Origin: Gammaproteobacteria bacterium
GTDB taxonomy: Bacteria > Pseudomonadota > Gammaproteobacteria > DSM-16500
Direction of reading: 5' to 3'
Length of the DNA stretch: 64,000 nucleotides
Assembly: GCA_013286085.1 (NCBI GenBank)
Contig: JABDGK010000007.1
Coordinates: forward strand, 920 to 64,919
Shown here: piece after piece, positions 1 to 9,750 of the stretch
Layout of the letters: each line of letters opens with the position of its first letter
Numbering within the stretch: position 1 is the stretch's first letter
Translations under genes and position numbers: made by a program
Notes under the pieces: generated by a model
Told to the model about the DNA's origin: nothing
The model's database searches: none
Seen by the model: only the letters and a program-made list of their open reading frames with translations

Positions 1-973
1 CTGTTACTGTTGTCACAATAGGCTTACTCGCTGGAATACCTGTACCTACTTTTACTACTGGCAACACCACAGGATGTTGAACAGCAAGTGCTGGGCGGCG
101 CGCTAATAACAATGGGTTGGCAGCTGCACTTAAAATCCGCGCAGGAGCATTAGGTGCCGGAAGGTTGGAGACAAATTCCCCTGGATATAAGCGTTGTACT
201 TCTTGCAAACTTTTAGCTACTGCACTGATCCCGCAAGTATTGTTACCCATTGCATAATCATAATCACGCTGGAATATTGGTTTGGCTTGCCCTTTCACCA
301 TGTGATAAATATTTCCATACCAATGGATATTGTTTTGGCTTAATGAAGCAATCACATATTGATGAGGGGGTACCACTACAGGTTTCTGAGCTGAACTCGT
401 ATCAGTATAACCTGTCAACTCTCTACGAATAGCCTCTATATCTTGTTGATCCAAAGGACCGCCACCTCGTCGCACGACTTCACAATGACCGACAGCAACT
501 GGTAACGTAGCGCAGTCCAACAATGCACTGACAGCCTCCGCATCCAGCATCTCTCCATGCGCTCTTCCTGCGCGTAGCTTTTGAATGTATGTTTCGCCTC
601 TGGCGCTTTCACGTGCAAAACGAATTTTATTGTGATTACTTGAATTGAGGTCTTGCTGTTGAGCAAAAACAAAAAGCTCCTGAGCTAAAACAACAGGCGT
701 CTTTACATTTTGATTGAGTTCATTTATCGCTTGCCCAACACGCTGTTCAAACGCTTGTTGAATAGCCGGCGTAAAATACGTGTTTGAAATTTCAGATTCA
801 TATTCGATAGAAAATTGACGTAATGCATTAAATAAGGGATTAACAGCAGCATGATTAGCAACTCGAACTTGCCCTGGTAAAAGAGGTGGCATAATACCGG
901 TCGCCCGTGCAATCAATTCTTGAATATAGGTATCAATATTTCGGATCCGAATATCCGTTGATTTAAAAGCCAT
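1..973 (-). CDS. Hypothetical protein, C-terminus cut by window edge (begins MAFKSTDIRIRNIDTYIQELIARATGIMPPLLPG...)
   Basis: Manual reverse-strand reading from ATG at 973..971 stays open through the portion translated (to about position 150); missing from the ORF track, probably because its stop is outside the window. Contains HWYGNIYH and NNTCGISAVA motifs. Confidence 0.75.
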   Translation of the reverse strand, partial: MAFKSTDIRIRNIDTYIQELIARATGIMPPLLPGQVRVANHAAVNPLFNALRQFSIEYESEISNTYFTPAIQQAFEQRVGQAINELNQNVKTPVVLAQELFVFAQQQDLNSSNHNKIRFARESARGETYIQKLRAGRAHGEMLDAEAVSALLDCATLPVAVGHCEVVRRGGGPLDQQDIEAIRRELTGYTDTSSAQKPVVVPPHQYVIASLSQNNIHWYGNIYHMVKGQAKPIFQRDYDYAMGNNTCGISAVAKSLQEVQRLYPGEFVSNLPAPNAPARILSAAANPLLLARRPALAVQHPVVLPVVKVGTGIPASKPIVTTVT

Positions 974-1297
974 AATTAAAACCCTCATTCTTTCTTTCTG
1001 CTGATATATTAAGTACCGATATACTTTATATTGATAGTATAATGAACAACCCTTAAGAGAATATTAAGCAAAAAACTAAGGCGCACCTATTAACCTGCTT
1101 ATTACTTATTGATTATACTATATTTATATAGCATCACTCTTCAGAAAAACAAGCAAATCAGACTTGGCTCAAGGATTTATAATAGGTCCAAGGGTCGCAT
1201 CTTATCATACACCCACTTTGATGTATGATGAGAAAGGGGTTCAGCATAGCTTTTATCGTATTAAAAATGGGTAAAGAATTTTTAAATTGGGGCATTT

Positions 1298-1786
1298 ATG
1301 AAAAAAGAGTTAACAAATAAATCTGAAATGAAATTAGTTGGTTTAACCGCTCGCACTAATAATAAAAATGAGATGAACTCTCACACATCTAAAATTGGCG
1401 AATTAGCCGGCCGTTTCTGGGGTCAGAACGTTGCCGGTCAGATTGCAAATAGAAAAAATCCTGGTGTGACTTTATCTGTTTATACTGAATATGACAGTAA
1501 TGAGCATGGTGACTACACCTATTTTATTGGTGAAGAAGTTAGTTCATTTGAAAACATTCCGACAGGATTACTGCAATTAACCATTCCGGCAGCTCAATAT
1601 CTAAAATTTACAACACCACCAGGAAAAATGCCGGAGGTAGTTATTAATGCTTGGCAGCAGATTTGGGAAATGTCAGCGAATAATTTAGGTGGCGAGAGAG
1701 CTTATGTTGCTGACCTTGAGGTTTACGATCAACGCGCAAGTGACCCTGCTAACACGAGCTTAGATATTTATATTGGGATTAAATAA
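1298..1786 (+). CDS. GyrI-like / AraC-type effector-binding domain protein
   Basis: 162 aa; pattern YTEYDSNEHGDYTYFIGEEV..IPTGLLQLTIPAAQYLKFTTPPG...W..IWE typical of integron-type effector-binding domains. Confidence 0.75.
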   Translation: MKKELTNKSEMKLVGLTARTNNKNEMNSHTSKIGELAGRFWGQNVAGQIANRKNPGVTLSVYTEYDSNEHGDYTYFIGEEVSSFENIPTGLLQLTIPAAQYLKFTTPPGKMPEVVINAWQQIWEMSANNLGGERAYVADLEVYDQRASDPANTSLDIYIGIK

Positions 1787-1833
1787 TGATGCAAATTCCT
1801 ATTTATCACAGTTAATGAAGAGGTTTGTATCAC

Positions 1834-2316
1834 ATGTCTACATATCTAGGCGAATGTTATTGCGGTGTCATTAAGTTTTATTGTGATGGCGATCCCTTTT
1901 TTACCCAATATTGTCACTGCAACAAATGCCGTGAAGTAGCTGCACCTTCAAAGCGCGATACTGATAAATTAGGTTATGCGTGGACAGCAGGATATTTAAC
2001 ACCCAGTTTTAATATAACATCAGGGATTGATAACCTTCTGGAGATAAGTAGGAACAATGCGAAACTGTTTCTTTGTAAATCATGCTACAGCCTTATTTAT
2101 GGTATTTCTATTGATCCAACGAAACAAGAAGGTATTGGTGTTAATGCAAATAACTTTTATTTTACAGGTTCAATGCCAGAATCTTTTAAACCTGTTAGGC
2201 ATATTTGGTATATAAATAAAATTGTTAACTTTAATGATGAATTACCAAAATTTAAAGATGCTCCCAAAGAACAATTTGGTTCAGGTGAGCTTTGGAATTA
2301 TGATGATTCAAAATAA
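1834..2316 (+). CDS. GFA / CENP-V family zinc-binding protein
   Basis: MSTYLGECYCGVIKFYC..YCHCNKCREV...LFLCKSCYSLIYG Cys motifs; ATG at 1834 preceded by GAAGAGG. Confidence 0.8.
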   Translation: MSTYLGECYCGVIKFYCDGDPFFTQYCHCNKCREVAAPSKRDTDKLGYAWTAGYLTPSFNITSGIDNLLEISRNNAKLFLCKSCYSLIYGISIDPTKQEGIGVNANNFYFTGSMPESFKPVRHIWYINKIVNFNDELPKFKDAPKEQFGSGELWNYDDSK

Positions 2317-2357
2317 TACTCTAAAAATACACCTTGCTCTCAAATATAGGATCGTTT

Positions 2358-3032
2358 ATGCAAACCTTAAATTCTAAAAATCAATATGCATCTTTTTATA
2401 TACCTCTACTGTATCTGGGTGTGTTTTTTGCAGCAGCCGTCATTGGAGCAGATATCCTGACTTATAAGTTAATCAGCGTTTTCGGATTGACAGCCTCAGC
2501 TGCCTTGATTTTTTTTCCGTTAACGTATGCCATTGGAGATATTACGGCAGAAGTTTATGGCCGACCGATCGCCATGCGCATGGTCTTCATTTCGATCTGC
2601 GCTGAATTTTATGTTGATACCATTTTATCTTTGGTGAGTCATGTAAATTCTCCGGCTGCTATGGATCTTGCGCCAGCATTTACTACGGTCTTAAAGCCTT
2701 TGCAAGAAATTTTCTGGGGTAACCTTATCGCACTTATCATCAGTGCTGTGATGAATGTGATGGTGATGAGTAAATTAAAATTGATTTACAAAGGTCACTA
2801 CTTTGTGACCCGCAGTCTCATCGCAACTTTTTCAAGTGAAATCGTGTATATCATTATCGCTTACTCGATTTGGTTTGTTGGGAAAATTCCTCTCAACACG
2901 CTGTGTACTATGATGATTATTTCAATGTCGTTCAAAGTGATTTTTGCATTAGTTGTTGCATATCCCGCCGTACTCATTACCCGATACATTGAAAAACAGC
3001 AACCCCACCTGCATGTGGCGAAGAATTATTAG
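2358..3032 (+). CDS. yhhQ: VUT family queuosine precursor transporter (DUF165)
   Basis: Multi-TM; GADILTYKLISVFGL..AALIFFPLTYAIGDITAEVYG family signature. Confidence 0.85.
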   Translation: MQTLNSKNQYASFYIPLLYLGVFFAAAVIGADILTYKLISVFGLTASAALIFFPLTYAIGDITAEVYGRPIAMRMVFISICAEFYVDTILSLVSHVNSPAAMDLAPAFTTVLKPLQEIFWGNLIALIISAVMNVMVMSKLKLIYKGHYFVTRSLIATFSSEIVYIIIAYSIWFVGKIPLNTLCTMMIISMSFKVIFALVVAYPAVLITRYIEKQQPHLHVAKNY

Positions 3033-3047
3033 CTCTATGGGAATAAG

Positions 3048-3068
3048 TGCGGAGGACTTTCTCCGCAC
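3048..3068. terminator. Hairpin GTGCGGAG-N5-CTCCGCAC between convergent genes
   Basis: Perfect 8-bp arms between the yhhQ stop and the stop of the convergent 3088 ORF. Confidence 0.5.
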
Positions 3069-3087
3069 AATTCAATCCGTTGCTATA

Positions 3088-3363
3088 CTATCGGGTCACT
3101 CTGGTGACGGAAGGAACAGCCATTAACGTATGATGTCTATGCCCATGATGACCATGAGTCGTTCTCCATCCTGTTTTGTTACCATGACTCCATCCCGCTG
3201 GTATTTTACCGTGACTCTCTAACCCAGGTGGCAATCCCCTACTCTCCAATCCTGGAGGCATTGCTCCGCCTGTTACTGGGCCGAAATCCCCATGAGGAGC
3301 TGCTATAGCAGTCCCCGCAATCAAAACCACAACCCCCACGAACCACGTAATTAAGATTTTCAT
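3088..3363 (-). CDS. Small exported protein with PPGLES(R/H)G repeats
   Basis: N-terminal hydrophobic signal; MPPGLESRGLPPGLESHGKIPAGWSHG; G10 tract just upstream of ATG. Confidence 0.6.
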   Translation of the reverse strand: MKILITWFVGVVVLIAGTAIAAPHGDFGPVTGGAMPPGLESRGLPPGLESHGKIPAGWSHGNKTGWRTTHGHHGHRHHTLMAVPSVTRVTR

Positions 3364-3391
3364 AATCCCCCCCCCCTAGAAACGCCGATTC

Positions 3392-3700
3392 TTACCAGCA
3401 TTCTTCATGCGAAGGAATCCAGTACCCATACCTGTCATGATGACCTCGAACCCATGCACATTGCTCGTATTCTTCTTCAGGAGGGCCATAATAAGCAGGG
3501 CCTCGGCCGGAATAATATCCTCCATTATTGTATAACGGTGCGGTTAGCATCACAGCACCCAACGCCGCTGCCGCCCCTATTACCGCTGCATCGCCACCAC
3601 CATGACCATGATGATGAGATGCGATAGAATCCATAGGGAGCATCGCAAGGCTGACTGCACAAACGAACGCTGACAACTCTTTCAAAAATAAGGTATTCAT
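3392..3700 (-). CDS. Small exported His/Gly-rich protein with CAWV..YWIPSHEECW tail
   Basis: Signal peptide-like MNTLFLKELSAFVCAVSLAML; ATG at 3700 with GAGG upstream. Confidence 0.6.
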   Translation of the reverse strand: MNTLFLKELSAFVCAVSLAMLPMDSIASHHHGHGGGDAAVIGAAAALGAVMLTAPLYNNGGYYSGRGPAYYGPPEEEYEQCAWVRGHHDRYGYWIPSHEECW

Positions 3701-3862
3701 AAGACCTCGCCCGATGGGTAATATGCATTCCACCTTTTTAGTATCCGTACTTATAGTCTACTACTAATTGCTCATACTTTGTAAAATTGCCTATATTTTA
3801 GTTGATTCTTCAGGCAATTCGGTGGGTATTGCATGGCTACACGCATATCACTACATCACCAC

Positions 3863-4055
3863 CTAACTTCCGCTTGCTATGAACATCCAAATAGAAAGAC
3901 TTAACGGAAGAATAAAACCCACTACACTTACCCACATGGGGATCAATTTTCCTGAAATAATAATTTCAATTTTTAAAAATAATCGCACCAAATGCATAAA
4001 GGCAACAAATCCAAAAACAATTCCTGCTACAACTAAAGCAATACTTGTGTTCATC
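3863..4055 (-). CDS. Small membrane protein, two predicted TM segments
   Basis: MNTSIALVVAGIVFGFVAFMHLVRLF...; in-frame ATG at 4055 with AGAGGAT upstream. Confidence 0.5.
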
Positions 4056-4115
4056 GATAAATCCTCTTCGTTTACGTGAGCCATTCAAATAGAAATTTTC
4101 CAAATATCGGCTGGA

Positions 4116-4847
4116 TTAGTAAGATTCATATAACTGCAGTGCAAGTAATGACAAAATACAATAAGTTAAAAAAAACCAAAATCCAATTTGTAAATGCGCT
4201 TGCATACCAGCTAACACATCCACATTCACCGTGTAACCCATCATCGTTATGTTTTTAACATTTTCTGTTTGACTTGCCCCAGTAGAAAGATACGCAAGCA
4301 AAACAGCCACGACAAACACATCACACATTGACCATTTACCAATTGACTTAATAAACACAAAAATCTTTCTACGAGTCTCTGGTTTTTTATTGAAAAAAAT
4401 GCAGGTAATTAATAATCCTTTTACTAGGGGAACAAGAACACTGAATAAAAGAATCATACTAGCAACGAAAAAATATTTTTTGTTCCAAAGGTCCTGTACT
4501 GTTTTCAATATCGAACGAGTTTTATCAAAAATTTTTAATGGCATCTGACGATGCTCAGTGCCTTTTACATTGGGCATGCCAAGAAAACCCGATTCGACAT
4601 GCGGAATTTTTGCATTGATTGATCCCGTAGTGGAAACGGTCAGCATAGACAAATATATTCCAGGAAATAAAAAGAAAAATGACAAGATAGAAATTGAAAA
4701 AGCTAATTTATTTCTCAAACTTAATTTTTGAATTTTAGTTACTTGAGGAAGTACTTGTGAAGTCACTGTTAGCTTCTCTCGATTAAGACACAATAGAATC
4801 AAGGCGTGACAGTGGCTTGCCAATGCCCTGGATGTAAAACTAAGCAT
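4116..4847 (-). CDS. Paraquat-inducible protein A (PqiA)-like membrane protein
   Basis: LAFSISILSFFFLFPGIYLSML...VPLVKGLLITCIFF..IGKWSMCDVFVVAVLLAYL characteristic of PqiA; start uncertain. Confidence 0.75.
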   Translation of the reverse strand: MLSFTSRALASHCHALILLCLNREKLTVTSQVLPQVTKIQKLSLRNKLAFSISILSFFFLFPGIYLSMLTVSTTGSINAKIPHVESGFLGMPNVKGTEHRQMPLKIFDKTRSILKTVQDLWNKKYFFVASMILLFSVLVPLVKGLLITCIFFNKKPETRRKIFVFIKSIGKWSMCDVFVVAVLLAYLSTGASQTENVKNITMMGYTVNVDVLAGMQAHLQIGFWFFLTYCILSLLALQLYESY

Positions 4848-5021
4848 ATCTCTAAAAACTAAAAACGTAGAATAACAAATTGTAACAGTGCGGTATATTA
4901 AAAATTCAGTAGATTTAAACGGTTATGCTTTAAAATTTTTATATCATCAGAACATGGAGTAAAATTGATTAATAAGAGAAAGTTTTTATTTTAAATGAAC
5001 ATTAATAATAAGGAGATTGCA

Positions 5022-5207
5022 ATGAACACTAACTTTAAATATGTTTTAACGGGTCTGCTTGTCGTTGCAGTGAGCTCATCTTTTTTGACTGGATGCAATA
5101 CGGTGCGCGGGGTTGGTAAAGATATCCAGGCAGTTGCAACCCCTGATAATTCAACATCATCAGAAACCACGGTGAAAACAACTAGAGTGGTCAGCACACC
5201 GGATTAA
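5022..5207 (+). CDS. Entericidin-like small lipoprotein
   Basis: MNTNFKYVLTGLLVVAVSSSFLTGCNTVRGVGKDIQ: lipobox plus GCNTVRGxGKDIQ entericidin motif. Confidence 0.85.
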   Translation: MNTNFKYVLTGLLVVAVSSSFLTGCNTVRGVGKDIQAVATPDNSTSSETTVKTTRVVSTPD

Positions 5208-5252
5208 AAACTAATTGGTCAACATAATATCGACTTGCGAACTAACGATGTG

Positions 5253-5678
5253 CTATAGATTTCGTCCTAAAATAACCCAATATATATGACGAACATCCTC
5301 AAACTGCAGGGGCTTTATAATTCGAAATGTCACATTCAAATTATGCGTAGCGAGTTTTTCTCGAGTAGTATATTCACCCGTCAACATGAATACTTTAACA
5401 TTGTCAAAGTCAGAATCAGAACGCAATTTTGACAAAAATTCAATGCCACCCATTTTAGGCATATTGGTATCTAGAATAATAGCATGCGGAAGAGGCATTA
5501 TTTTTTCAGCGCCATGACTACCATAAAGTTTATCTAAGGCCTCCACTCCATTTTTGGCAATATGAAAATCAATAGGTACATCCAGGAGTTGAAATTGTCG
5601 CAGCACGTCCTGAATATCAATAATGTCGTCTTCTATTATTAAAATAGAAATCGGAGCATCCACTGGTTTTATTGCCAT
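5253..5678 (-). CDS. CheY/Rcp1-like single-domain response regulator
   Basis: ILIIEDDIIDIQDVLRQF...AIILDTNMPKMGGIEFLSKLR receiver motifs. Confidence 0.9.
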   Translation of the reverse strand: MAIKPVDAPISILIIEDDIIDIQDVLRQFQLLDVPIDFHIAKNGVEALDKLYGSHGAEKIMPLPHAIILDTNMPKMGGIEFLSKLRSDSDFDNVKVFMLTGEYTTREKLATHNLNVTFRIIKPLQFEDVRHIYWVILGRNL

Positions 5679-5690
5679 GTCAGCATACCT

Positions 5691-6908
5691 TTATATTTTT
5701 TTAAATGTCGCGTAAAACACGCTCCCCTTGCCAAAAAGACTTGTAACACCGACTTCTCCGCCCTGCATCTCAACAATGCGCTTAACTAATGCCAAGCCAA
5801 GCCCAATGCCTCCATATTTTTTTGTTGTACTTGCATCAAGCTGTTGGAAGAGACCAAAAAGTTTATTTATATCTTCAGGTTTTATTCCAATGCCATTATC
5901 TTCTACTTCCAAACGAAATGTAGTCGCTGATTCGGATTTAATACGGATGATAATGTAGCCTGGTTCAGTTGTGAATTTAATTGCATTGGACAAATAATTC
6001 TTGAGAACTTGTGTAAAATGAAATGGATCAATATAAACAGTTGGAAAATTTTTTTCGATATCGCTGGTTATCTGTATATTTTTACTAATAGCAGCTGATT
6101 TTACTATATCAACTATTGAAAAAATTAATTTTGATACATCGGTTTTTTCAGCAGTAAATGTCACACGATAAGAATCCATTTCAGTTATATTGATTACATT
6201 CGTAATGAGTTCAAGTAACTGCGCTGAGCTACTTAATATATTATTTAAAGCCGATTTTTGATCTTCATTAATAGAACCCAACGTTCCATCAAAAAGTAAA
6301 TTGGTGAATCCCATAATCACATTAAGTGGCGTACGTAGCTCATGTGAAACATTCTCTAACAGTTCATTTTTTAAGTAGTATTGCTCCGCAGCAATTCGAT
6401 TTTTTTCTTCAAGATCACGATTGCGCTTGATTTGTTTTTCTAGCTGACATTTATTGACGTTGTTAATAATGGATGTAATTAGAAGACGTGAATTTAATTC
6501 ATTTTTTACTATATAATCACTCACACCTTCTTTTATTGCAGTAGCAGCGATATTTTCATTACCCCGCCCTGTTAACATAATTATCGCTAAGGGTTCGGTA
6601 TTCTTGCGTCGAATAGCGCGTGCAATATGAATACCATCCATATCAGGCAATTGATAATCTAATAGGATGCAATCGACAGCCTCTTCTTCAGCAAGTTGAA
6701 TGCCTTTTGACGAGCTGTCTGCTTCTAGAACTTCTGCTAAAAAATCGGTATTTTTTTCCAGTATATGTCGATAATTCATGCGATCAAATTTATCATCATC
6801 AATAATCAAAATTTTTAATTTATCCACGCTTATAATTCCATTAAAAATACAGTCGGTTAATGATTTTGCTTCACTTAAGCTCAATCTTTCTCGGGATATT
6901 TCGGCCAA
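5691..6908 (-). CDS. Receiver-histidine kinase hybrid
   Basis: N-terminal receiver (IDDDKFDR..ILLDYQLPDMDGI) followed by HisKA (ENVSHELRTPLNVIMG) and HATPase (NAIKFTTEPG, DNGIGIKPED, GGIGLGLALVK). Confidence 0.93.
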   Translation of the reverse strand: MAEISRERLSLSEAKSLTDCIFNGIISVDKLKILIIDDDKFDRMNYRHILEKNTDFLAEVLEADSSSKGIQLAEEEAVDCILLDYQLPDMDGIHIARAIRRKNTEPLAIIMLTGRGNENIAATAIKEGVSDYIVKNELNSRLLITSIINNVNKCQLEKQIKRNRDLEEKNRIAAEQYYLKNELLENVSHELRTPLNVIMGFTNLLFDGTLGSINEDQKSALNNILSSSAQLLELITNVINITEMDSYRVTFTAEKTDVSKLIFSIVDIVKSAAISKNIQITSDIEKNFPTVYIDPFHFTQVLKNYLSNAIKFTTEPGYIIIRIKSESATTFRLEVEDNGIGIKPEDINKLFGLFQQLDASTTKKYGGIGLGLALVKRIVEMQGGEVGVTSLFGKGSVFYATFKKI

Positions 6909-8902
6909 GTAAAATAAAATACCGTGCCCTCTCCTTTTTTCGAATCTACAGTAATTTTTCCGCCTTGTGATTCAATAATTTTTTTGACAATGCTTAAACC
7001 AATTCCAGTACTTTCTAGCTCATCTTTGGATTTTAATGTCTGAAAAATTTGAAATATTTTTTCATGATACTCGGGTTCTATGCCAGGACCATCATCTTTT
7101 ACCGAAAACAGATAAAACTCACCCAAAGATTGTACATCGATCTCAATATTTCCTGTGACTCGATGATGATGTTTAAGGCCATTGCTAATGAGATTAGAAA
7201 AAACCTGACTGAGTGGAATATCATCAGTCTGCAGAGTTGGTAAATTATCAGAATATCGAATATGAAAATTTCTTGATGGATTAAGACTATCAATGACTTC
7301 CTGCACTAGTTTTTTTGTATCAACAGTGTGAATCTGCAATCCCATGCGACCTACTCGGGAGTATTGCAATATTCCATTAATTAAATTAGACATACGATTA
7401 ACACGCTGTCGTAATAAAGCCAGATTTTTTTTAGACGTGTCCTCCAGCGTATCAGCGCTATCTTCTTCAATCCAGCTAGCTAATCTTTCTATTGCACGTA
7501 ATGGTGCCTTTAAATCATGGGAAGCAATATAGGCAAATTCTTCCAATTCTTTATTATTTTTAATGAGCTGCTCTTCTAGTTGTATCTGTTTAGTAATATC
7601 TTTGGAGATTAATACATACCCAAGAGGGCGACCCTCCTCATCACAGCGTAAGCTAATAACAGCAGAAGCAGTAAAATGTGACCCATCCTTTCTAATACGT
7701 TCAAAGATCCCTTCCGCTTTTCCTTCTTGCAAAGCGATCTCAAAAATCTTTTGGGCTATCCCTGATTGAATGTCTTTTGGCGTAGATATAATCCATATAT
7801 TCTCTTTTTCTACCACTTCATCTGCACTATAACCATAGTTACGGACAGCACCTTCATTCCAAAGTAAAATAACGCCTTCAAGATTTGTTGCGATAATGGC
7901 GTATTCAATTGAGCCTTCTAAAATACTTTGTAATTGGTTTTTAGAAAATCGCTCAATCTCCGTTTTGCTTTTCTGAATTTCTAAAGAGAGAGTACGATTT
8001 GATAATTGGGCACTAATTTTTTTTTGTTCTTCAAGTGAACTTTCTAAGGAACAACTCGATTTTTCTAGTTCATTAATCATCGTATTAAACGAAACAGCTA
8101 ATTGGCCAATTTCATCATGGGAAGAAACAATAACACGTTCACTGAAATCAAATTTACCGATTTTTTTTGCTACTTTATTCATCGCATTAATATTTCTGGA
8201 AATTTCAAGACTAATCATTATCGTCAAAAAAATACCGGTAAATTCGACAGTGACTGCCAAACTAATTAGAAGCTTAAAAATTATATTTTCTAGCCAGCGC
8301 GAGGCTTCGCCTAGCGTATACGAGAACTCATCCTCTACTGCCGTTAATTCTGTATTTAAGTTATCAATACGGCTCAACTGTGTTTCAATTTCACTGGCTG
8401 TTACGTGATGAGTGGATATGGATAAATACAACTGCTTACCTTGCTGAAGAAATTCATTCATCAAGCTATCGCCTTGCGTCCAAATTTTAATAGCTTTATC
8501 AATATAATAAATGCGGTTAAATGTTGAAAAAAACCAAATAATCCCATCAATATCATCGGGATGAATTCTCCCGCCCAAAAATCCTTGCCGGGCTCCGTCA
8601 TAATCCATTGGGTTTTTGATTAAAGCTAAGCGAGCTTGGTGATCACTCAATGGTACTTTCAAAAAATGTAGGTACAGTTGATAGTCTTGTTCATCGCGAG
8701 TATAGGCATATTTAATCAAGTAATAGGCGGAATCTTTCTGTGCTTTGGACCATAAACCTTCGCCACCGACATAGGCACGAACGGCTGAGAATATTTTAAT
8801 TGTAAAACTTAACGCGACTAATTCTGTGGTAATTAAAACCGCCATGATGGCCATAATAATAAATAGCTTTTTAGCAATAGAAATATCGCGGAATCGTAAC
8901 AT
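6881..8902 (-). CDS. Membrane sensor histidine kinase with HAMP and PAS domains
   Basis: Two TM segments, HAMP-like region, PAS, IASHDLKAPLRAIERLASW H-box, NLISNGLKHHH / DDGPGIEPEY / STGIGLSIVKKI. Confidence 0.93.
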   Translation of the reverse strand: MLRFRDISIAKKLFIIMAIMAVLITTELVALSFTIKIFSAVRAYVGGEGLWSKAQKDSAYYLIKYAYTRDEQDYQLYLHFLKVPLSDHQARLALIKNPMDYDGARQGFLGGRIHPDDIDGIIWFFSTFNRIYYIDKAIKIWTQGDSLMNEFLQQGKQLYLSISTHHVTASEIETQLSRIDNLNTELTAVEDEFSYTLGEASRWLENIIFKLLISLAVTVEFTGIFLTIMISLEISRNINAMNKVAKKIGKFDFSERVIVSSHDEIGQLAVSFNTMINELEKSSCSLESSLEEQKKISAQLSNRTLSLEIQKSKTEIERFSKNQLQSILEGSIEYAIIATNLEGVILLWNEGAVRNYGYSADEVVEKENIWIISTPKDIQSGIAQKIFEIALQEGKAEGIFERIRKDGSHFTASAVISLRCDEEGRPLGYVLISKDITKQIQLEEQLIKNNKELEEFAYIASHDLKAPLRAIERLASWIEEDSADTLEDTSKKNLALLRQRVNRMSNLINGILQYSRVGRMGLQIHTVDTKKLVQEVIDSLNPSRNFHIRYSDNLPTLQTDDIPLSQVFSNLISNGLKHHHRVTGNIEIDVQSLGEFYLFSVKDDGPGIEPEYHEKIFQIFQTLKSKDELESTGIGLSIVKKIIESQGGKITVDSKKGEGTVFYFTWPKYPEKD

Positions 8903-9171
8903 GGGGAAAGTGATATCCTATCATCATGGCTATCTATCAATTTTACTGTAAATAATTTAACAATTCATTAAAAATGGCCGCGCCTCGCAGGACTCCTGGG
9001 ATTTATATAAATCAAATTACTACTGCAAACTTCCTTAAGAGCAATATTTGAACAAATACTAACTGTTCAAATACTCGACCCTGGCTAATTAATAACAACT
9101 CTATTGCAAAAATAAACACTTCTCTGTAAATTGCTAACTTTTGAATTTTAATTAAGTAAGAAGGTAAACTT

Positions 9172-9579
9172 ATGGGCAATAACAGAGCAACCAAACGTAA
9201 TGTTATAAAAGCAGTTGGCTATGCCACAGCTATGTTAGCTGTTGATTATTTGTTAAGCGGGAGTAACGAAGAGTCTCACCATCACCATCATGAACACCAC
9301 AACAGCACGGCAACTGTACTGTGGAATATTGCCTGCTTGATGGTAACAGAAGCTACATGCACCGGTGTTCGTTTTCTTGCATCAGGCGTAAGCAACAATA
9401 ATGCATATGTCGCTGGCGCAGTAGATTTTGCGGGTTATGCTTTATTGTCTAAAAGAGGATGGTTTTCAATCGCTGGTCGTGGTATCGCCGCAGCAACAAC
9501 TGCTTTAGGCATTAATAGTGCAGAAGATAAACTTGCTCCGCCTAACGATGGCACCCCTTCAACGCCAAAATTTAAGTAA
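9172..9579 (+). CDS. Hypothetical small protein with HHHHHEHH stretch
   Basis: 135 aa ORF with AAGAAGG upstream of ATG; poly-His loop between hydrophobic segments. Confidence 0.6.
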   Translation: MGNNRATKRNVIKAVGYATAMLAVDYLLSGSNEESHHHHHEHHNSTATVLWNIACLMVTEATCTGVRFLASGVSNNNAYVAGAVDFAGYALLSKRGWFSIAGRGIAAATTALGINSAEDKLAPPNDGTPSTPKFK

Positions 9580-9620
9580 AAAACAGCTAGTGCCAAACAT
9601 ATCATGCTCCACTCCCGTCG

Positions 9621-9641
9621 TACCGCGGCTTGTCCGCGGTA
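9621..9641. terminator. Hairpin TACCGCGG-N5-CCGCGGTA
   Basis: Perfect 8-bp arms downstream of the 9172 ORF. Confidence 0.35.
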
Positions 9642-9750
9642 TCCTGTAGAAATGTCTCTGTGCTTTGATCGAGAACAGGGTTTTTTAGTGTTATAAGTAT
9701 GCTATCATTTTCGCCATAACTTAATACCTAAGCCAGAAATAAACACCTGT

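Noticed and set aside
2317-2357. preQ1-type riboswitch before yhhQ
   Set aside because: The gap between the upstream stop and the chosen start is only ~40 nt, with no recognisable hairpin-pseudoknot pattern.
3525-3728. Overlapping 67-aa minus-strand ORF
   Set aside because: Overlaps the 3392..3700 gene, which has a better signal peptide and RBS.
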